Of a stretch of 64,000 bases of DNA, positions 60,139-64,000 are shown piece by piece; positions within the stretch are counted from its first letter, which is position 1; each line of letters opens with the position of its first letter. A program made the translations under genes and the position numbers. Source of the stretch: Pseudoscleropodium purum. Taxonomy: Eukaryota; Streptophyta; Bryopsida; Hypnales; Brachytheciaceae. The notes below the pieces were generated by a model. That model ran no database searches. It was not told the origin of the DNA and saw nothing but the letters and a program-made list of their open reading frames with translations. The stretch covers positions 15,810,001 to 15,874,000 of the forward strand of contig OZ017804.1 of the NCBI GenBank assembly GCA_963969395.1, given 5' to 3'.

Positions 60139-61250
60139 CTTGAAGTCCCTTTACCAGTCTTTATGAACACTATTTCCCTGCTCTTCTTTCTCGGCACCAG
60201 GTCCCTCAACTGAATGCAAGCTGTCCTCAAGCAATGCGCAGTACTCTTTGAGCACAAGTGGCTATGGAGCAACTCGTGAAGCCCTAAGGACAATATGGCT
60301 CACCATGAGGCACTTTTCGACTGCTCGCTGCCTCATGCTCACTGAGCAGATGGAACCCTAATCTTATTGTGAGCATTTATCATGTAGAATTATTTTTCAA
60401 TTTCCGTACTGAGTGCAAGGCTGGGCCCAAAACCCTAGAAGCCAAGTCCACGTTAATAGATTGCATGCGACTATGAGTTATTCTCACTCCCCCACAGCTC
60501 ACCCTAAACCTTAAACCCGAAAGTTGAATTGAATTCAAATACTACTGAAGGAAGTGATATGTATTCAAAAATTGGGGCAATGCACCATTGTTTACAGAAT
60601 GAAAATTACCTCGTTTATGAGTAAAGAATCGGATGTCCCCACATTCTTCATTGGAATAATTTCCAAAATATGCAGAAATCTCCGAACTGCATAAATTTAC
60701 ACCTGTGGAACAGAAAGAAGAAAAACCCCGCGAGTATATCACCGAGTGCCCAGATTACTGCAACATGAGCAGCACATTATAATTTTAGTCTCACATCCCA
60801 AGACACAGGCTAAGCATTGAGTCGACTCAGGGTTTTTCGATTGAATTCAGAAGACAACTGAGCAACACACCACTAGGAATAAATTCAGCTAAAATCTCTT
60901 CACATGCTACGATTCTTAGCTCTCGTTATTCATTGACCTAAAACCTGGAATCCAACTATTGGGTATTCGAGAAAGAACATGACACTATCATCCCAAACAG
61001 AGCCACAAAACAGAGCATGCGTCCAAGTGGAGGAAATACTGAACCCACCGTGAAATCTGCAAAAATTTGCAAAAATTTGAAGCAAAAGTGTGTAGAATTC
61101 AACTGATTGCTGGAAATACTTACGCCAATGCCGGATATATGAGCGGAGAATCAACGTTGCCAAAAATTTGGGCTTAGATTGTAATGCTCGATTGTAAAGA
61201 AAGGGGACTGTACGGTACTGTAGCTGCGGGAAGATACGAACAGTATCTGT
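60139..61250 (-). promoter_or_regulatory. Probable 5' leader and promoter region of the GH3 gene
   Basis: Gene-like composition continues on the 5' side of the ATG to about 61200, then falls to AT-rich. A good acceptor-like tract (CTTTCTGTTCCACAG on the minus strand, near 60710) could end a leader intron. Short TATAG repeats lie at 61245-61270. The transcription start is not fixed. Confidence 0.35.
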
Positions 61251-61693
61251 ATTGTATAGTATAGTATTGCATCGTATTAGATAGTCGGTTCAAGCGGACT
61301 TGAAAACTTTCAACCCTATCGGAATAAGGAGCACTAAGGAGTCCTATTAGTGTCCGTGAGACTAATTTATAAAAATCATAGAATAATTATTGGTAGAAAC
61401 ATCACAAAAGCATATGGGTTTTGTTAATACGTAAGATTTGTTAAAACCCTACATGTGAAGGTCAAATTCAACAAAAATTAAATCATTTTTGTTAAATAGA
61501 GCCAAATGTCACTTTGAGAATGGAATGAGGTGTTGTAGACCCTTGAGAATCTGACATGGAAATTCAAACCAAATCAAACCTTCAGATACAATATTTGTAT
61601 TCACTAAATCTCTTGGCAAACTTTTCTTCGTTACCAACTTTTTTCACGAAGACTTAAAAAGAGGAACTTCAACCAATAAATGGGGGTTGCTAT
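61251..61693. other. Intergenic DNA, no gene seen
   Basis: AT-rich beyond the TATAG repeats. No frame or repeat of note. Confidence 0.4.
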
Positions 61694-61932
61694 CATGTGA
61701 GCTTAGGAGCATGAGCACATGAGCTTAAAAGACTATACACCTATATTATAAGTATTTACATTAAAGAAACCTTTTATAATTATAGTGTAATTATAATAGA
61801 GATACTTATATGATAGGTGTTTATATTATAAATGCCTTCAATGGTTGTGGTATATCTACTCTCATACACATACACACACACACACATATATATGCTCAAA
61901 GTTCACATGCTCACATTTTTATGCTCACATAC
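61694..61932. mobile_element. MITE-like inverted repeat with GTGAGC-type ends
   Basis: ATGTGAGCTTAGGAGCATGA at the left is mirrored by GCTCACAT repeats at 61897-61931. An inner pair, ACACCTATATTATAAGTATT (from 61737) and GATACTTATATGATAGGTGT (61801-61820), also folds. A CA/TA microsatellite lies near 61869-61894. Non-coding. Confidence 0.55.
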
Positions 61933-64000
61933 TAGCACCGTTGTTATACTATATACCTTTGTTAGAAGGGAGACATGGTATTTGATCTTTTAATTTGTAG
62001 AACTGAAAGGAAAGGGGGTTTAGAGTAGTGTAAGGATATCTTATAGAGAATAAAACCCTTAACCCCTTTGCATTAGAATGGACATTCTTGGGATGTGGGA
62101 AAACCAAGATTTGTGGAATACCATATTTTTCAAATATTATAATTTCATATTTTCATTTATCAATAGGTTGGCTCCAAATTTCAACCATGAAAACTTCAAT
62201 AATCAAGTAGTTTTCAAATTATTTCAAATTTTCTAATTCCAACAAAAAAAAGCTCTTTGCTTACAATATTCCCTTTGTGGCGCACAAGGATTAAAGGCCA
62301 AACTTGCTCAAAGGGTGTAGTTCTAGGGTCAAACAAGAATTTCCTATAGTTCTTGGTTTTAAATGTTTTAGAGCTTGACTTAAAAATATGTAATTCCAAT
62401 AATCTCATTTTTATTCCTTTTTATTTTTTTACTAACATACTATTATTGACATCTTCTTTTAAAGGTAGATTCTATTGTATGAACTTCTATTTGTCATTAC
62501 ATAATAAGTACCATGTTTTGTTTGTTTCAAACTTTGTGGAACAAGTTAAGACACATTCAAGCTACATTCAATATTGAACTTCTAAATCCTAATTTTTGAA
62601 TTTCTTTTATACACTTGTTATTCATATTTGTCAAAAAAAGGGTGTCATATGTCATTTTGTGATTGGTGCTTTTAAGGTTACGTAGACCATTCAAAATGTG
62701 ATGCAGAAATTCAATTTCAACACTTTGTAGCCGAATTTGACCTTCATTTGAGGTAAGGTAAGTGAACCCATTATAGTCTCAAAGTTTTGGAATTGAAGAT
62801 GAAAGGGTTGGAATTAGGTTGGAAAGTCACCATTTAATGAATTCAATGAGCACACTCAACCAAGCTCCTATATATGGAAAAAGGTTCATCCATTGTTGTA
62901 GTGTACAATTTTGGCCAAAAATTTTTAAATGGTAATTTCTATGATACTTTGAAGGTAGCACCTAGAAAGCTTAAAATACACCACTTTTGAACTTCTCTAT
63001 CAAATTTCACTTAATGTAAGCTCAATTAATACACCAATTATATTATAATGTTTATCACTACCATCTCCAATTTTGCTAAAAATTTCATAGTATTTTATAT
63101 ATTTTTTAAATTACTATTATTTTTACAAAGATTTTATTTTAAATTATATAATTTTTATTTTAATGTTTTCAGTTTAAAAAAATAAAGTTAAATTTTGGAT
63201 ATATAATACTACATGTAAAAAAATATCAAAATTTTGAAAGTTTTATTTTAATATAGAAAAATAAATTAAAGAAGTTTGACCAAACAAAAATATAGAATGA
63301 CTTTGAAGGGTTTATTAACCAACATACCTTAAGTGTATATTTATTCAAGGTCCCACATTCAAGTCCTTTAATTAGAAGATATTTGGTAATTGTAATTGGT
63401 GTGAAGTACCTAAGAAAGTTATAGAGGGATATAGAGATATTAAATGAGGGATTTGAATGAATTGTTGACTAATTTTGATCACTCACCAATATACCATGAA
63501 AACTCTTTTTTGTCAATTGAACATGTTTCTCTACTGTAATGCTCACATCATAAGTAAACTACTAGGAGTTTGATACTAACCTTTACATTGTTATAAGGCT
63601 TTGTTTATCTTCCTCTTTTTCTCAAAAATATGCATAATTTCAACATAAATCAAAACATATTCAACTATAAATATCTTTCGTTGGTTTGATACATTTGGCA
63701 TATATATATTTTCAAAATGAATATTTATAGTTGTAGGAAACTTGACAAAAATAAATTCTAAAAATAAATGCCAGTTTCTATAGAAAATCATTTTCTAATT
63801 TACTTTTGTAAGGAAAAAAATATTAGAGAATATTTTTATTTTAAAAATTTTGAAATTTTGAAATTTTTTTGAAATTGTAAAATTACAATGGATAAATTTA
63901 TGAGTTTAGAATGTTGGAAGTTTGTACATTAAATTTAAAAAAAATTTCACTTGAAATTTCAAAATTAACGAGTTAATTGAATTGCATCGTTAAATTTATA
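61933..64000. other. AT-rich intergenic DNA, no gene seen
   Basis: Includes TTAACCCCTTT at 62059-62069, an orphan end of the TTAA family, and GGTTGGCTCC at 62165. Composition becomes extremely AT-rich toward 64000. No gene recognised. Confidence 0.45.

Noticed and set aside
1..64000. CRISPR arrays, rRNA or tRNA genes.
   Set aside because: None found; the tandem repeats lack spacer structure and no conserved RNA motifs were seen.

Overview
The window looks like nuclear DNA of a land plant with a repeat-rich, AT-rich genome. Short GC-richer gene islands with GT-AG introns sit in long AT-rich tracts full of decayed transposons. The auxin-receptor gene resembles seed-free plant TIR1/AFB proteins, and a NagZ-type glycosidase is present. 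A bryophyte, lycophyte or fern fits better than a flowering plant, but the species cannot be named from sequence alone.

Layout: 1-5.1 kb carries the 3' part of an RCC1-repeat protein gene (+ strand, seven recognisable exons). 5.1-40 kb is transposon country. It holds a 1.65-kb near-perfect foldback at 13.0-14.7 kb and a nearly complete but broken Ty3/gypsy chromovirus with both LTRs and a 5-bp target duplication at 15.7-21.3 kb. It also holds many short inverted-repeat elements and a GC-richer, low-complexity island at 26.9-28.3 kb. 40-46.8 kb is the TIR1/AFB auxin co-receptor locus (+ strand): an upstream leader with four tandem repeat units, three exons, and a 200-N assembly gap over the C-terminal coding end. 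46.8-57.5 kb is again repeats, with a roughly 55-bp minisatellite at 54.2-54.6 kb. 57.9-60.1 kb is a four-exon GH3 / NagZ-type beta-N-acetylhexosaminidase gene (- strand). The rest to 64 kb is AT-rich, with one MITE-like element.

The three host genes are not evidently functionally linked. The most interesting signals are: (1) four tandem units upstream of TIR1, each with a short upstream ORF beginning Met-Ile-x-Arg-Glu-Leu; (2) about ten non-autonomous elements of several internal types that share CCC(C)TAAAGG-like inverted termini and mostly sit between TTAA tetranucleotides, a piggyBac-like signature; (3) a recent inverted duplication of one of these elements; (4) a nuclear NagZ-type enzyme in a plant. 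All comparisons were made by eye and no searches were run.
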